NCBI RefSeq assembly: GCF_006539185.1
Contig: NZ_BJMN01000054.1
Span: 1 to 64,000 of the forward strand
DNA: 64,000 nucleotides
Direction of reading: 5' to 3'
DNA from: Streptomyces gardneri
Lineage (GTDB): Bacteria > Actinomycetota > Actinomycetes > Streptomycetales > Streptomycetaceae
In this document: positions 8,201 to 15,821 of the stretch, piece after piece
Numbering within the stretch: the stretch's first letter is position 1
Layout of the letters: each line of letters opens with the position of its first letter
The notes under the pieces: model-generated
What the model saw: the letters and a program-made list of their open reading frames with translations, nothing else
Told to the model about the DNA's origin: nothing
Databases searched by the model: none
Position numbers and translations under genes: made by a program

Positions 8201-10921
8201 CTGCTGGGACGACGGAGTCGTCACCCAGGACTGCGCGAGCGAGGTGACCGTCCAGTCGTGCCGCGACGGGTCGTTCGTCTTGGCCCCGGTGTCACCCGCG
8301 ACCGCGCCGAAGTCACCGCCCGCGGCCGCCCAGTTCGTGGCCGCGTCAGCCTTGACCCAGGTCGCGCCCGCCTCGTCGAAGTCGCGCGTCAGCGGCCGGA
8401 GTTCGTAGACCGCACCGGCGGTGTCCGTGGTGGTCTGGGTGCTCCACAGGCGCACCTTGGCTTCGAGGACGCGCGCGGTGGTGGGGATGCCCAGGGTCGG
8501 GAACTTCAGCACGGCGCGGGTGTCGCCGTAGGTGGCGGAATTGTTGCCGACGCTGAGCCAGTTCTTCGGCCCGCCGTCGTCGATCGTGTCGTGGAGCGAC
8601 GTGGGCCGGGCGGAGGACAGGGTGGTGTCCTGCGTCGCGTCGAGCACCTTCGTCGTCCGGCCCGCCTTCGGCAGCCGCACGAGCCTGCTGGGTGCGGTGA
8701 GGACCTGCCCGTCCTTCGTCTTGACCGCGACGACGTAGTAGTACGCGCGGCCGAACGGGTCGGGGTCGTCGGCCTTCGTCGGCACGGCGCTCGTGTCGGT
8801 GAACGAGGTCGTCGTGGACGCGACGGGCGCGACGAGGGTGGCGGCCGACGGGGTGAAGGCCTGGTTGACGGAGCGGTGGACCTGGTACTCGGCGATGTCG
8901 TCGCCGGTTCCGATGGGGTCCGGGTCCTGGTACGCCGACCAGTTCAGCTCCGCGCCGGTGTCGTGGATGGTGGTCGGGGCGGCGAGGTCGACGCCCTGAC
9001 GCCCGAAGGTCATGACGAGGCGCGGGTAGTGGGCGGTCTCGCCGCCGTACCCGTACTCGCTGCCCTCGTAACGGGGGCCGCCCTTGGGGCCGTTGGCGGA
9101 CTCGTCCCCGGCCTTGATGACGAAGCCGTTGTTCGCGTACGTCCCGTTGATCCACTGCTGGACCGTCTTGGTCACCGGGAAGGAGTGCCAGGTGTTCAGC
9201 TCGCCCGGCTTCTTGGTGACCACACCGCCCTTGGTGAACCGGACGGCGTCCGCGATCACCGACGTGCTCGTCGAGGCCGGACCGTCACCCAGGGCGATCT
9301 TGCCGAGCGTGCCCGCCTTGAACGGGTGGGAGCCCAGCGTCTTCCAGACCCCGGCCGTGCCGGCCTGCTGGTCGACCGTGTACGCCTTCGACCCGCCGTC
9401 GTACGTGACGGTGTACGGCGCGTTGGTCGCGCGGTCCGAGGCCGGGACGTAGTGCGCCTCGACCTGGTAGGTGCCGTCCTCGGGGAGGTTCGGCTGCCAG
9501 GTGTACGTGCCACCCGCGACCGAGTCCTTGTTGTACAGGTAGTCCTGGTTCACCGCGTACTGCGTGAACGCGGTGTTGCCCGAAGCCGGCCAGGCGCCGA
9601 CGGCGGCGGTCCGTCCGGCGTCGCCGTCGTCCACCACGACCGACGTGCCCGACAGCTCGCCCGTGAGCGCGCTCGCGCTGTTCCAGGTGGCCTTGTCCTC
9701 GGTCCACGCCTGCGTGGCGCGGTGCGCCTCCAGCTGGACCTCGGTGTCACCGGTGGTGTGGGTCTGGTCGTAGTACAGCTTCAGATCGGCCGAGTCGAGC
9801 GTGGTGCCGGCCGGGACGCCGGTCAGCGGGAACCGCAGCAGCGCACGCGACGCGCCGGTGCTGGTGTTGCCGACCGACAGCCGCCAGTTCTCGTCGTAGT
9901 TGTCGCCCGGACCGTCCGAGGAGATCATCACGTCCTGCGCCGTGCTCGGCGTCGGCGCGATCGAGATCGTCGGGTCGATCGTGACCGGGTACTGCCGCTC
10001 CGGCGCGGCGAGCCACTTGGCGTCCGGCGTGACCGTCAGCTTCCAGCCCTTGCCCGCCCGGACGAGCTTCTGCTCGACGGCGGAGCTGTGCCCGGTGCCG
10101 TACGGCGAGGAGGCGTCCTTCCTCGCGTCCGTCATGAACGCGGCCGGAACGACGAGGACCGGATCCGCGCCCTCGCCGTAGAACCGGATCGAGCCGTCCT
10201 TGCCGGCCTTCGGCGTCAGCCCGCCCGCGTCCAGCGTGAACGTGAACGTCACCGGGCCGGCCGGCCGGGCGTCCAGGACGATGTTCTCCTTCACCCGCCC
10301 CGGACCGACCTGGTACGTCAGGTCCGCGCCGGCCACGGCGTCCTTGTACGTGACGGTGTCGCCCTTGGCGGTGGGGGCGAGCGCGCCCGCGCCCTCCAGG
10401 CCCAGGGTCACCGCGTGACCGTTGCTGGCCTCGAAGCGCAGCAGCTTCGCCGCGTCGGCGCCGAAGGACGTACGTGCGACGTTCGTCGTGTTGGTGAAGG
10501 CGAAGCCCCCGGACCCGGCCGCCGTGACCGTCGGGTCGATGTCCTTCCACGACTTCCCCGACCGGTACGCCGTCGGCTCCGCCGACACCTCGGCCTGCAC
10601 GCGCCCGTCGGACAGCTTCCAGTACCGGGCGTGCGGTGTGCGACGGTCCGTCAGTTCCGCGACGCGCTGCGGCTTTACGGCCGCCTTGCCCGGCGGCAGC
10701 TTCTCCCGGCTCGGCAGCACCGGGGAGCCGCCGGTCGACGGCAGTTCCGGCCCGCCCTCGTCCGCGTCCTCGTCTTGTGCTAACCAGCCGGCGAAAGTAT
10801 CGGCAATACCCTTGCCGTCATCGGTCGAAACCGGTGCGGCATAGGCGACTTGTGGAATCATGGTGCCGACGACCGCCGAAACCACGAGGCAGGCTATCGC
10901 CGGCCCGTATCTCGCTTTCAC
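2279..10921 (-). CDS. Secreted giant RHS/YD-repeat polymorphic toxin with C-terminal DNA/RNA endonuclease domain
   Basis: 2880-residue exported toxin. I chose the GTG at 10921 because GAGGGG lies 7 nt upstream and the protein then starts with a clean Sec signal (hydrophobic core residues 8-22, AYA cleavage near 28); the open frame extends to 10996. Order: DNRLRE-type beta domains near residues 350-400 and 790-830; golvesin-C-like modules near 475-550 and 2010-2130; dozens of YD repeats from about 1200 to 2600; the RHS core block ending RFTSRDMYNG near 2580; a very hydrophobic segment near 2615-2640; an Asp/Pro-rich linker; then the toxin. The tail carries NACHLIGNKLAGKG near residue 2762, matching the His motif of the DNA/RNA non-specific endonuclease family (Endonuclea_NS_2 type). 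The SMI1/KNR4 gene directly downstream fits as immunity. Exact nuclease subtype and substrate are inferred. Confidence 0.93.
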   Translation of the reverse strand: MKARYGPAIACLVVSAVVGTMIPQVAYAAPVSTDDGKGIADTFAGWLAQDEDADEGGPELPSTGGSPVLPSREKLPPGKAAVKPQRVAELTDRRTPHARYWKLSDGRVQAEVSAEPTAYRSGKSWKDIDPTVTAAGSGGFAFTNTTNVARTSFGADAAKLLRFEASNGHAVTLGLEGAGALAPTAKGDTVTYKDAVAGADLTYQVGPGRVKENIVLDARPAGPVTFTFTLDAGGLTPKAGKDGSIRFYGEGADPVLVVPAAFMTDARKDASSPYGTGHSSAVEQKLVRAGKGWKLTVTPDAKWLAAPERQYPVTIDPTISIAPTPSTAQDVMISSDGPGDNYDENWRLSVGNTSTGASRALLRFPLTGVPAGTTLDSADLKLYYDQTHTTGDTEVQLEAHRATQAWTEDKATWNSASALTGELSGTSVVVDDGDAGRTAAVGAWPASGNTAFTQYAVNQDYLYNKDSVAGGTYTWQPNLPEDGTYQVEAHYVPASDRATNAPYTVTYDGGSKAYTVDQQAGTAGVWKTLGSHPFKAGTLGKIALGDGPASTSTSVIADAVRFTKGGVVTKKPGELNTWHSFPVTKTVQQWINGTYANNGFVIKAGDESANGPKGGPRYEGSEYGYGGETAHYPRLVMTFGRQGVDLAAPTTIHDTGAELNWSAYQDPDPIGTGDDIAEYQVHRSVNQAFTPSAATLVAPVASTTTSFTDTSAVPTKADDPDPFGRAYYYVVAVKTKDGQVLTAPSRLVRLPKAGRTTKVLDATQDTTLSSARPTSLHDTIDDGGPKNWLSVGNNSATYGDTRAVLKFPTLGIPTTARVLEAKVRLWSTQTTTDTAGAVYELRPLTRDFDEAGATWVKADAATNWAAAGGDFGAVAGDTGAKTNDPSRHDWTVTSLAQSWVTTPSSQQGVVLKMADEAAQQERTLFLSSEGAEQRLRPRIAVTYIDSTTESTYYAPQTPARITPNSDHTVEFTLTNTTTSVWKAGTHALSYRWALPDGTDATTGGNQLQTALPADLLPGDSVTLQGRLRAPVNSGSGSKRTEYVLTWDVRDTAAGTWLSGTGGPAGLRLNVTVEDPTSDQLGLEKFSSYNGKNTGAGSSLMNNTAVGNTVWQYNALSNPGRGLNTFVRFAYNTQDTSDTVAGHGWSVQAAGPIRLGAPLDFHPNPNPREVRLPDGDGTTHVFRVQADGSWKAPAGVHFRLSAKPGLDCTPAKDPIPDAWTLTRPDGTRFLFGCDGYQTSVVDKNGNTQTFTYEERKSNNKPTKFLTYITDPAGRQTLTATYYTKADTNSPKIVDHLKSITDISGRKLTFEYSDKGLLTKLTDGAGSSQPKVFGFTYDAEQGNKNVKLVRITDPRGNATALDYYYPSEGDDPKYHWWTQSITDRIGGATRFAYAADTADTRFTSTVVTDAEGHDATYVTDDFGRPVRSVNAKSQQTKLAWDADNNVTYMEENNGAVTAYCYDPLTGYPLWKRTAEHNKGGVPPQSDCAPGKYPADAQKFEYVKRLDGYSSDLYRKTSPEGRAWQFGYDAFGNLKTVTDPKGVATPAAGDYTTTYEYDAHGRLTKATDANGHSTVNSEFTPTGYPAKITNALGNSMGYEYDVRGKVTRTTDPLGHRITQTYDTYGRPLVRTAPRDQAAGDLITVPAPDYDANDNVTKAIAPTGAVSTADYDAADQLTEASSPQDTPTAPLRRTVYTYDKTGHLKTTTEPKGVATPGIPDDYTTTQNYDEIYQLASVVNALGEKITYTYDEVGNNVKVVDPKKNRTADPDDFSSKMAYDLEHRVTSVTDPLGNVTRRAYDKDALVVADTDPDGNTTYSGYDERGRKTEQRVPHSGSGGDITYRTTRYEFDQVGNATRVVTPRGTETANADDFTSRTEYDELNRPVKQYLPYDPSDARYNDPNVYTQTFYDAAGRVTRTSQPPSEGQTVRNDTEFTYYDNGWTRSSTDPWDIRTSYEYDDLGLQTSRTLSSAGESVSRTMGWSYYPNGKLKEKTDDGVPVGTAVPLVDNSDVQHTGSTGTWTTANLTGQQGFDHRVHATGAGTDAYSWTLNIPKNGKYTAYVKFPQVAGASKTAKYKVTHTAGSTDRTVDQSTAAGTWVSLGTYDFTQGNAAKLELFQAADGKVVADGVKLVRDLTGDIDAEKHHFRYAYDLNDNLSLIDDLSSGAKVDTYTISYTGLNRVSGITETLAGQQKTSTAYTYDANDQPESITHPDQYSKYTYDLREKVRTVSVGTSPTDTDPKVTSYTYTDRGESLRETKDNGNTVDLDYFLDGAVRTSAEKKADGTLVASHTYAYDANGNKAQDAAKKMNADNHAAYLESTTAYTYDPVDRIAKSVKTGNGAATETYVHDDNANVVQQNVGGTATDFRYDRNRLQTSTTAGSVTSFNYDPLGRQESTSQDGQIVSRSIYDGFDHVVESQQRDGTGAMKSTTYTFDPLDRTSSKTADGKTTDYRYLGLSQEVLTEEVAGKLTKSYQYSPWGQRLSQVKHNENGTTEDAYYGYNSHTDVETLTDGSGDTKATYGYTAYGNEDASEFTGIDKPDASDPTKEEYNSYRYSAKRWDAGSGTYDMGFRDYDPGLNRFTSRDMYNGALADMGLGSDPFTGNRYSFTGGNPISNVEIDGHWFALAIPAVAAAFVAAVVVTVAIIVVVAAVAYVASEVRDRIEEASRSRDDTDDEPAPDPRRLPRPQPEPDNDDDDKSGCGEGWIQYGERDAANGNRATAAEACLTKEYLNKNKGTGVGSNPPGYEWAQDYAKGKGLDAQKNVNACHLIGNKLAGKGVLANLSPCARGANAKQIGSTQGEEHMRAYELQVYTAVMAGQDVMYTVSPRYEGNRTVPTGYDMSAYGVNPDGSVGINFQVFIPNTLSTGDNLGTQSSGGSPVPTGGTP

Positions 10922-11206
10922 GCCATTCCCCTCTTCGATGGACCCGGAATCGATCGAAGCGCCCCAACGCATGGCAAACCAGGCCGCGTTCACCACAGGG
11001 GAAAGCGGCCTCGCTGGAGCTTCGATCGCGGGCGGGGGGATTCTTCATCATGGAACTGATGCGAAGTCAACTGTGAACTCATTAAGGGCATTTCGCTGAC
11101 CGGCCGTTGGTGATTGGGGCCGCCTTGCCCGACATTTCCGTTGCCTGGCGTCCGTCGAATCCGGTGGTGTATAACCCCATCCGATTCCTCGACGGAAGGT
11201 GCTGCC

Positions 11207-11680
11207 ATGCCGACGCCCGAAGAACCGAAGCGACGCATCGACCGCAGTGATCGCGGCGGCGTAGCCGTCGCCGCGGTTCTGCTACTCGTATGCGGCGCGT
11301 TCGTCACCTACGGATTCCTCAACACCGAAACCGAGGACGAGGCCGCGGGCCAGCGCGCCGCGACGCCCACCGCCGAGGCGACCTACGAGGTGACCTACGA
11401 GGTGCTCGGCGAGGGCGCGGCCGATGTCACCTACCGGGGAGCCGGCGACGAGGCGCACGTCGTCACGCGTGTCGGCCTGCCCTGGCGGAAGACCGTGAGC
11501 GTTCCGCTCGGCGCCGCGCCGATCGTCGACGTCACCCTCGGCGAGAAGGGCGGCACGGCCAGCTGCACCCTGGCCGTACGCGGCAAACACGTCCAACGCG
11601 CCACCGCCACCGGCGCCTTCGGCCGCACCACGTGCGGCGGCGAAGCCCCCGCCACCGAAGCGTCCGCCGTCCCTCAGTGA
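11207..11680 (+). CDS. MmpS-like membrane-anchored protein
   Basis: 157-residue protein: a basic N-terminus, one transmembrane helix at about residues 18-38, then an exported beta-rich domain. The repeated YEVTYEV block, DVTYRGAGD and the LPWRKTVSVPLGA pattern resemble the extracytoplasmic domain of mycobacterial MmpS proteins, which assist MmpL lipid or siderophore export. No MmpL gene is nearby, so a transport partner is not evident. The start is set by GGAAGG 9 nt upstream of ATG 11207. A TATAAC hexamer at 11170-11175 is a possible -10 element. It is divergent from the RHS toxin with 285 bp between starts. Confidence 0.6.
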   Translation: MPTPEEPKRRIDRSDRGGVAVAAVLLLVCGAFVTYGFLNTETEDEAAGQRAATPTAEATYEVTYEVLGEGAADVTYRGAGDEAHVVTRVGLPWRKTVSVPLGAAPIVDVTLGEKGGTASCTLAVRGKHVQRATATGAFGRTTCGGEAPATEASAVPQ

Positions 11681-11757
11681 GGACGGTTCGGTTCCCCGGA
11701 GGCGCGACGGGGGAGGGATCGCGGTCCCGCCCCGTCACGTACGGGCGGCGCGAACGA

Positions 11758-12459
11758 TCAGGCGAGCGCGGGCGCCCGCGTGAACCGTCTGCGTGCAGGG
11801 ACGCAACTGTCCGAAGCGGACGCTGGCGCGAGCGCCGGCTCCTCGTCGCCGCGCAGCAGGGCGATCAGCGAGGCCCTGGCGCGGGCGATGCGTGAGCGGA
11901 CCGTGCCGACGGGACAGCCGATGGCCTGGGCGGCCTCGGCGTACGGCAGGCCCAGGAGCTGGGTGAGGACGAAGGCGTCCTTCCGCTCGGCCGGGATGGC
12001 GGCCAGGAGCTCGGCGAGCGCGACGCCGTCCTCGAAGCCGGGAAGCCCCTGGGACTGGGTGTGCTCGGCCTCCGCCTGCCAGTCGTCGCGGTCGGACAGG
12101 CGCGGGCGTGCGGCCGCGTGCCGCAGGCTGTCGACCACCGTACGGCGGGCTATCGACAGCAGCCAGGTACGGGCCGAGGAACGCCCCTGGAATCGGGGCA
12201 GTGCGGCCAGCGCGCGCAGGAAGACCTCCTGGGTGAGGTCGTCGGCCGCCTGGCGGTCGGCGCTGAGGTAGGCGACGTACCGCCAGACGTCGCGGTGCAG
12301 GGCGCGTACGAAGAGGTCGGCCTTGGCCGGGTCGCCGTCCCGGGCGGCCAGCGCGAGCCGTGTCGTCGCCGCATCGGTGTCGGCGTCCGGAGTGTGCGCG
12401 GAGCGGGAGGTTCTCGGCGCATGCCGAGGGAGGGTGTCGTGGGCAGGAGTCATCGCCAC
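11758..12459 (-). CDS. ECF-type RNA polymerase sigma factor
   Basis: 233-residue sigma-70 family factor of the ECF class. Region 2 spans about residues 48-115 (DVWRYVAYLSADRQAADDLTQEVFLRAL, given here in two overlapping motifs: DVWRYVAYLS and DDLTQEVFLRAL). Region 4 spans about 150-205, with a helix-turn-helix around YAEAAQAIGCPVGTVRSRIARAR. Regions 1 and 3 are missing, as in ECF factors. No obvious zinc anti-sigma gene is adjacent. Instead the gene lies 149 bp downstream of, and on the same strand as, a His/Met-rich membrane protein, which may act as sensor or as co-regulated target. A Pro/Arg-rich tail follows region 4. Confidence 0.9.
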   Translation of the reverse strand: MAMTPAHDTLPRHAPRTSRSAHTPDADTDAATTRLALAARDGDPAKADLFVRALHRDVWRYVAYLSADRQAADDLTQEVFLRALAALPRFQGRSSARTWLLSIARRTVVDSLRHAAARPRLSDRDDWQAEAEHTQSQGLPGFEDGVALAELLAAIPAERKDAFVLTQLLGLPYAEAAQAIGCPVGTVRSRIARARASLIALLRGDEEPALAPASASDSCVPARRRFTRAPALA

Positions 12460-12608
12460 AAGTCCTTACGAGGCAAAGGGAATCCGGTCGGGCGCGGATG
12501 AGGGCAGCGCCGTGCCGGTGACTGGTACGGCCGGCCGCGACCGAGCGGAAGCGGCATGACCGAAGCCCGAGGGACGGAACGGAGCCGTCGAGCTCGGGGA
12601 GCCGGCTG

Positions 12609-13292
12609 TCAGCGGACAGCGAGTGCCTGGGGAGGACCTCGGGAGATGTGCGAATGGGCGAGCAGGAGCTGCCTTGGGGCGCGTTCGTCACCGGCCCGCA
12701 CCGGCCGGAAGCGAGGGAGGTCTCGTTCGACCGGGGCGACGGACGCGAGCAGCGGAATCAGGGGGCGGAAGAGCCGCAGGGACGCGGCACGAAGGAGCCG
12801 GAACGCCGCCCGTTCGCCGTAGGCCATCCACAGTCCGCTGAGGAGAGCGGCCAAGAGGTGGGCCGAGATCATGCCCAACGACGACGGCATCTCCGTCATG
12901 TCGTGCCCGACCGGCGCGTCGGAGATCATGCCGACGGGCGAGGCCAGGTCCCCGTGGCCCATGGCGGCGTGCGACATGTGCGCGTGTGTCGCATGCATGT
13001 CGTCCATCGGCATCGATGTCGGCAACGTCTGCGGCGCCGTCGGCTGGGACCACGAGAAGGCCGTGTGGAGCGCGCTCTGCACGACCACGCTCGCTGCGGT
13101 GACGGCGAGGAGGCCGCGCTCACGGCTCGCGAGGACCCAGGTGGCCGCCACGGTGGCGGCGAAGGCAAGGGAGAGCGTCCAGGCGGGCACGCCCTGCCCC
13201 GACATCAGGATGTGGCCGGTGGCAGCGAACAGCACGCAGACGGCCGCGAACGTCGCGGCCCGCACTCCTCGCGAACATCGGCCTGGTGTCAT
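12609..13292 (-). CDS. His/Met-rich multi-pass membrane protein, probably copper-linked
   Basis: 227-residue membrane protein with about five hydrophobic segments. Between segments lies a metal-ligand-rich stretch, MPMDDMHATHAHMSHAAMGH, with a second MISDAPVGHDMTEM block after it. Alternating Met and His on an extracytoplasmic loop is typical of copper-handling proteins; the family itself I do not recognise by name. The start ATG 13292 is preceded by AAGGA; a longer frame reaches 13376 but would begin with a charged, non-membrane leader. A near-perfect GC-rich dyad lies 17 nt upstream (13309-13327). It is probably co-transcribed with the downstream ECF sigma gene. Confidence 0.65.
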   Translation of the reverse strand: MTPGRCSRGVRAATFAAVCVLFAATGHILMSGQGVPAWTLSLAFAATVAATWVLASRERGLLAVTAASVVVQSALHTAFSWSQPTAPQTLPTSMPMDDMHATHAHMSHAAMGHGDLASPVGMISDAPVGHDMTEMPSSLGMISAHLLAALLSGLWMAYGERAAFRLLRAASLRLFRPLIPLLASVAPVERDLPRFRPVRAGDERAPRQLLLAHSHISRGPPQALAVR

Positions 13293-13308
13293 GGCGCGCC
13301 CATCCTTG

Positions 13309-13327
13309 CACCCCTCCCCGGGGGGTG
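13309..13327. promoter_or_regulatory. 19-bp GC-rich dyad upstream of the His/Met-rich membrane protein gene
   Basis: CACCCCTCCC and CGGGGGGTG form an almost perfect 19-bp dyad (eight of nine pairs, counting one G-T). Its end is 17 nt from the ATG at 13292. The C-run/G-run symmetry resembles CsoR-type copper-repressor operators in actinomycetes, and the downstream gene has copper-like ligands. The resemblance is by eye only. Confidence 0.4.
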
Positions 13328-13512
13328 TGAGCCGGTACGGCCTTGCCGGGGCCGCCCCCTCGACCTGTCGGGACATGAGTACGCGACTGTGACGGGTCCC
13401 ACAAGAGCACCTCGGGAACTTCCGGCACAGTCGCGACGACTCCTCTCAGGCGAAGGCGAAGGCGAAGGCTATGGCGTTCGGTTCGATCGCCGAACAGGGG
13501 AGGGGATACGCG

Positions 13513-14736
13513 GTGAGGACCGCAGGTACGGCGGCGGAGGCGTCTGCCGACACCGGAAAGGGGCAGGCCCGCGGGCTGACCGTGCTCCTGACGACGGCCA
13601 TGGCCTTCTCGATGATGCAGCTCTTCCTCCTCGGAGCGCTGGGCCCCCGTCTCGTCGACCGACTCGGTGTCTCGGAGACCGTGCTGGGCCTGACCACCAC
13701 GGTGGGCTTCGGTACGGCAGCCGTCCTCTCGCCCGTAGGCGGCCGGATCGTCGACCGCATCGGCCCCCGCCGGGCCCTCGTGACCCTGCTGGCCCTCTCG
13801 GCGGTGGCACTGGGCCTCATCGGTGCCGCGCCCGGCTCCGGCCTGCTGCTCGTGGCCGTCGCGCTGGGCGGCCTGCCCCAGGCGCTTGCCAACCCGGCGA
13901 CGAACAAGGCGATTCTGGCGTCCGTACCGGCGTCGAGGAGGGGCACGGTCACCGGCACCAAGCAGTCCGGCGTCCAGCTGGGGGCCTTCGTGGCCGGGCT
14001 GCCCCTCGCCGTGGCCGCGAGCGCGATCGGCTGGCGGGGCGCGGTCTGGGTGGCCGCCGGCGCGGCGCTCCTCGCGGCCCTGTGGGCCTGGCGCGCGCTG
14101 CCGGCCGACGCGTCACCGCCGCCCAAGGGGGCCGTGAGCGGTCCGACATCCTCCAGCCCCGGTGGCCCCGTGGCGTGGCTCGCCGCCTTCTCGCTCTTCC
14201 TCGGCGCGGGCATCGCCTCCGTCAACACCTACCTCGCCCTGTTCGGCTCCCGACACCTCGGCATGGGGCCCACGGTGGCGGGTGCGCTGGTCGCCGTCCT
14301 CGGTGTCGCCGGGATCGCCGGCCGCGTCGGCTGGTCCCGGGCCGCCACGCCCGGCCGGGCCCCGTGGCTGCCAGGCCTCCTCGCGGGAGGAGCGGTGGGC
14401 GCGGCTGTGCTTCTGGCCGCCGCCGTCCGCGTCGACCCGCTGGTCTGGGTGGCGGCCGTGGCGGTCGGGGTGTTCGCCGTGTCCGGCAACGCCGTCTCGA
14501 TGGTCCTGGTGATGCAGCGCTCCGCCCCGGGCCGCGCCGGCCAGGACTCCGCTCTGGTCGCCGCCGGCTTCTTCGCCGGATTCGCCGTGGGCCCGCCCCT
14601 GTTCGGGCTCCTGGCGGAGCGCGGGCGATACGGGGAGGGCTGGGTCCTTGTCGCGGGGGAGTTCGCCGTCGCGGGTGTCGTTGCGCTCGCCTGGGCGGTA
14701 CGGGACCGCCGGACGCGTGCGGACGGTCCGCGATGA
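13513..14736 (+). CDS. MFS transporter
   Basis: 407-residue major facilitator superfamily permease with 12 predicted helices. The loop 2-3 motif GGRIVDRIGPRRALV and the GTVTGTKQSGVQLGAF stretch in helix 5 are typical. I chose GTG 13513 because GGGGAGGGG sits about 8 nt upstream; the frame is open to ATG 13471, which has only a GAAGGC triplet repeat before it. The stop overlaps the start of the next gene (ATGA), so transport and hydrolase are translationally coupled. That suggests the substrate is related to the hydrolase's substrate, possibly an unsaturated or modified disaccharide. Substrate is inference. Confidence 0.88.
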   Translation: MRTAGTAAEASADTGKGQARGLTVLLTTAMAFSMMQLFLLGALGPRLVDRLGVSETVLGLTTTVGFGTAAVLSPVGGRIVDRIGPRRALVTLLALSAVALGLIGAAPGSGLLLVAVALGGLPQALANPATNKAILASVPASRRGTVTGTKQSGVQLGAFVAGLPLAVAASAIGWRGAVWVAAGAALLAALWAWRALPADASPPPKGAVSGPTSSSPGGPVAWLAAFSLFLGAGIASVNTYLALFGSRHLGMGPTVAGALVAVLGVAGIAGRVGWSRAATPGRAPWLPGLLAGGAVGAAVLLAAAVRVDPLVWVAAVAVGVFAVSGNAVSMVLVMQRSAPGRAGQDSALVAAGFFAGFAVGPPLFGLLAERGRYGEGWVLVAGEFAVAGVVALAWAVRDRRTRADGPR

Positions 14737-15821
14737 CCGCCATGGGCTGGGCCGACGAAGCATTCGGCCTCGTGCTTGGCCGCGTGGGGGAGACCGCGGA
14801 GCAGGTGGGTGGCCGCTTTCCCTTGTACGCCGAGCCGGCCGACGGTCGCTGGACGACCACAGGGCGCGGATCGTGGACGGGCGGTTTCTGGGCGGGTCTT
14901 CTGTGGCTGCGGGCCGGCCACACGGGGAGCGACAAGGACCGCACGACGGCTGCCGCCGTCACCGCCCGGCTCGCCCCCTGGGCCGAAGCGGACACCGCGA
15001 CCCGCGGCCTGATCCTCTGGTACGGCACGGCCCTGGCCGCCGGGGACACGGCGGCACAAGCCCTCCGGGAGCGCGCGGCGAAGGCCGCTGCCGGCGCCTT
15101 CGACCCGGAATTGGGGCTCGTCCCGTGGGGCGCGGCCCTCGGCGGCGCACGGCTGCGGGCTCGTACGGACGGCATCCCCGGTCTCGTACCCCTGCTGGCC
15201 TCCGCCGGGCCCGAGGGGCAGGCGGCGGCCGCCGCTCACCTGCACCGCCACCTGGACTTGTGCCTGCCCCGCGAGGGTGCTGGGCGGCCCCGCCCGGCAT
15301 GGCGCTGGGACGAGACGCGCGGCTGGACGGCCGAAGCCGATCCCGCTCCCGGCTGGACCCGGGGCGAGGCGTGGCTCCTCCTGGCCGTCGCGGACGCCCT
15401 GCTGCTCGCGGATGCCCCGTCCTGGCGCACGGACCGGCTGACCCGGGCGGCCGAACTCCTCCTCGCGGAGTGCGCGATGCTCGTCGGCCCGCTCGTCCCG
15501 CCGACGGATGCCCACCAGGCCGACAGCCCGCTCGACACCTCCGCCGCCGCCATCACCGCGGTCGCCCTCCAGAAGCTTGCGCTCGTCCCCGGGACCGCGT
15601 GGTCGAGAGCGTGCGCGTCCCGTGCGGAGGCCGTCCTGCACCGGCTCGCGCACGACCATCTCACCCGGCCGGGCGGGGCCCGACCGGCGGGCATGCTCCT
15701 CGACGGCTGCTACGACGCGCACAGCGGAACGGCCGTCCGCCACGAACTCGTCTGGGGCGACTTCTTCATGGCCCTCGGCCTGGCCGCCCTCCTCGGCCGC
15801 GTAGACCTCAGACGGGTGTGA
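14733..15821 (+). CDS. GH88/unsaturated-glucuronyl-hydrolase-like (alpha/alpha-barrel) protein
   Basis: 362-residue cytoplasmic protein with an alpha/alpha-toroid pattern. Blocks resembling family 88 and related glycoside hydrolases are visible: GSWTGGFWAGLLWL near residue 50, PGWTRGEAWLLLAVADALL near residue 208, and SPLDTSAAAITAVALQ near residue 268. Members usually open unsaturated uronyl residues released by polysaccharide lyases. It starts inside the stop codon of the MFS gene (ATGA), indicating a two-gene operon. No lyase is nearby. The catalytic Asp pair cannot be fixed by eye, so the exact activity is uncertain. Confidence 0.7.
   Translation: MTAMGWADEAFGLVLGRVGETAEQVGGRFPLYAEPADGRWTTTGRGSWTGGFWAGLLWLRAGHTGSDKDRTTAAAVTARLAPWAEADTATRGLILWYGTALAAGDTAAQALRERAAKAAAGAFDPELGLVPWGAALGGARLRARTDGIPGLVPLLASAGPEGQAAAAAHLHRHLDLCLPREGAGRPRPAWRWDETRGWTAEADPAPGWTRGEAWLLLAVADALLLADAPSWRTDRLTRAAELLLAECAMLVGPLVPPTDAHQADSPLDTSAAAITAVALQKLALVPGTAWSRACASRAEAVLHRLAHDHLTRPGGARPAGMLLDGCYDAHSGTAVRHELVWGDFFMALGLAALLGRVDLRRV

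Noticed and set aside
2531..10783. Long plus-strand open frames (1119, 515 and 939 codons) opposite the RHS gene
   Set aside because: They mirror the YD-repeat codons and give Val/Gly/Arg-rich, domain-free products; the minus strand has a signal peptide, RHS core and toxin domain.
13449..13470. Three tandem GAAGGC units before the MFS gene
   Set aside because: Short simple repeat; probably chance, although one copy could act as a weak ribosome site for ATG 13471.
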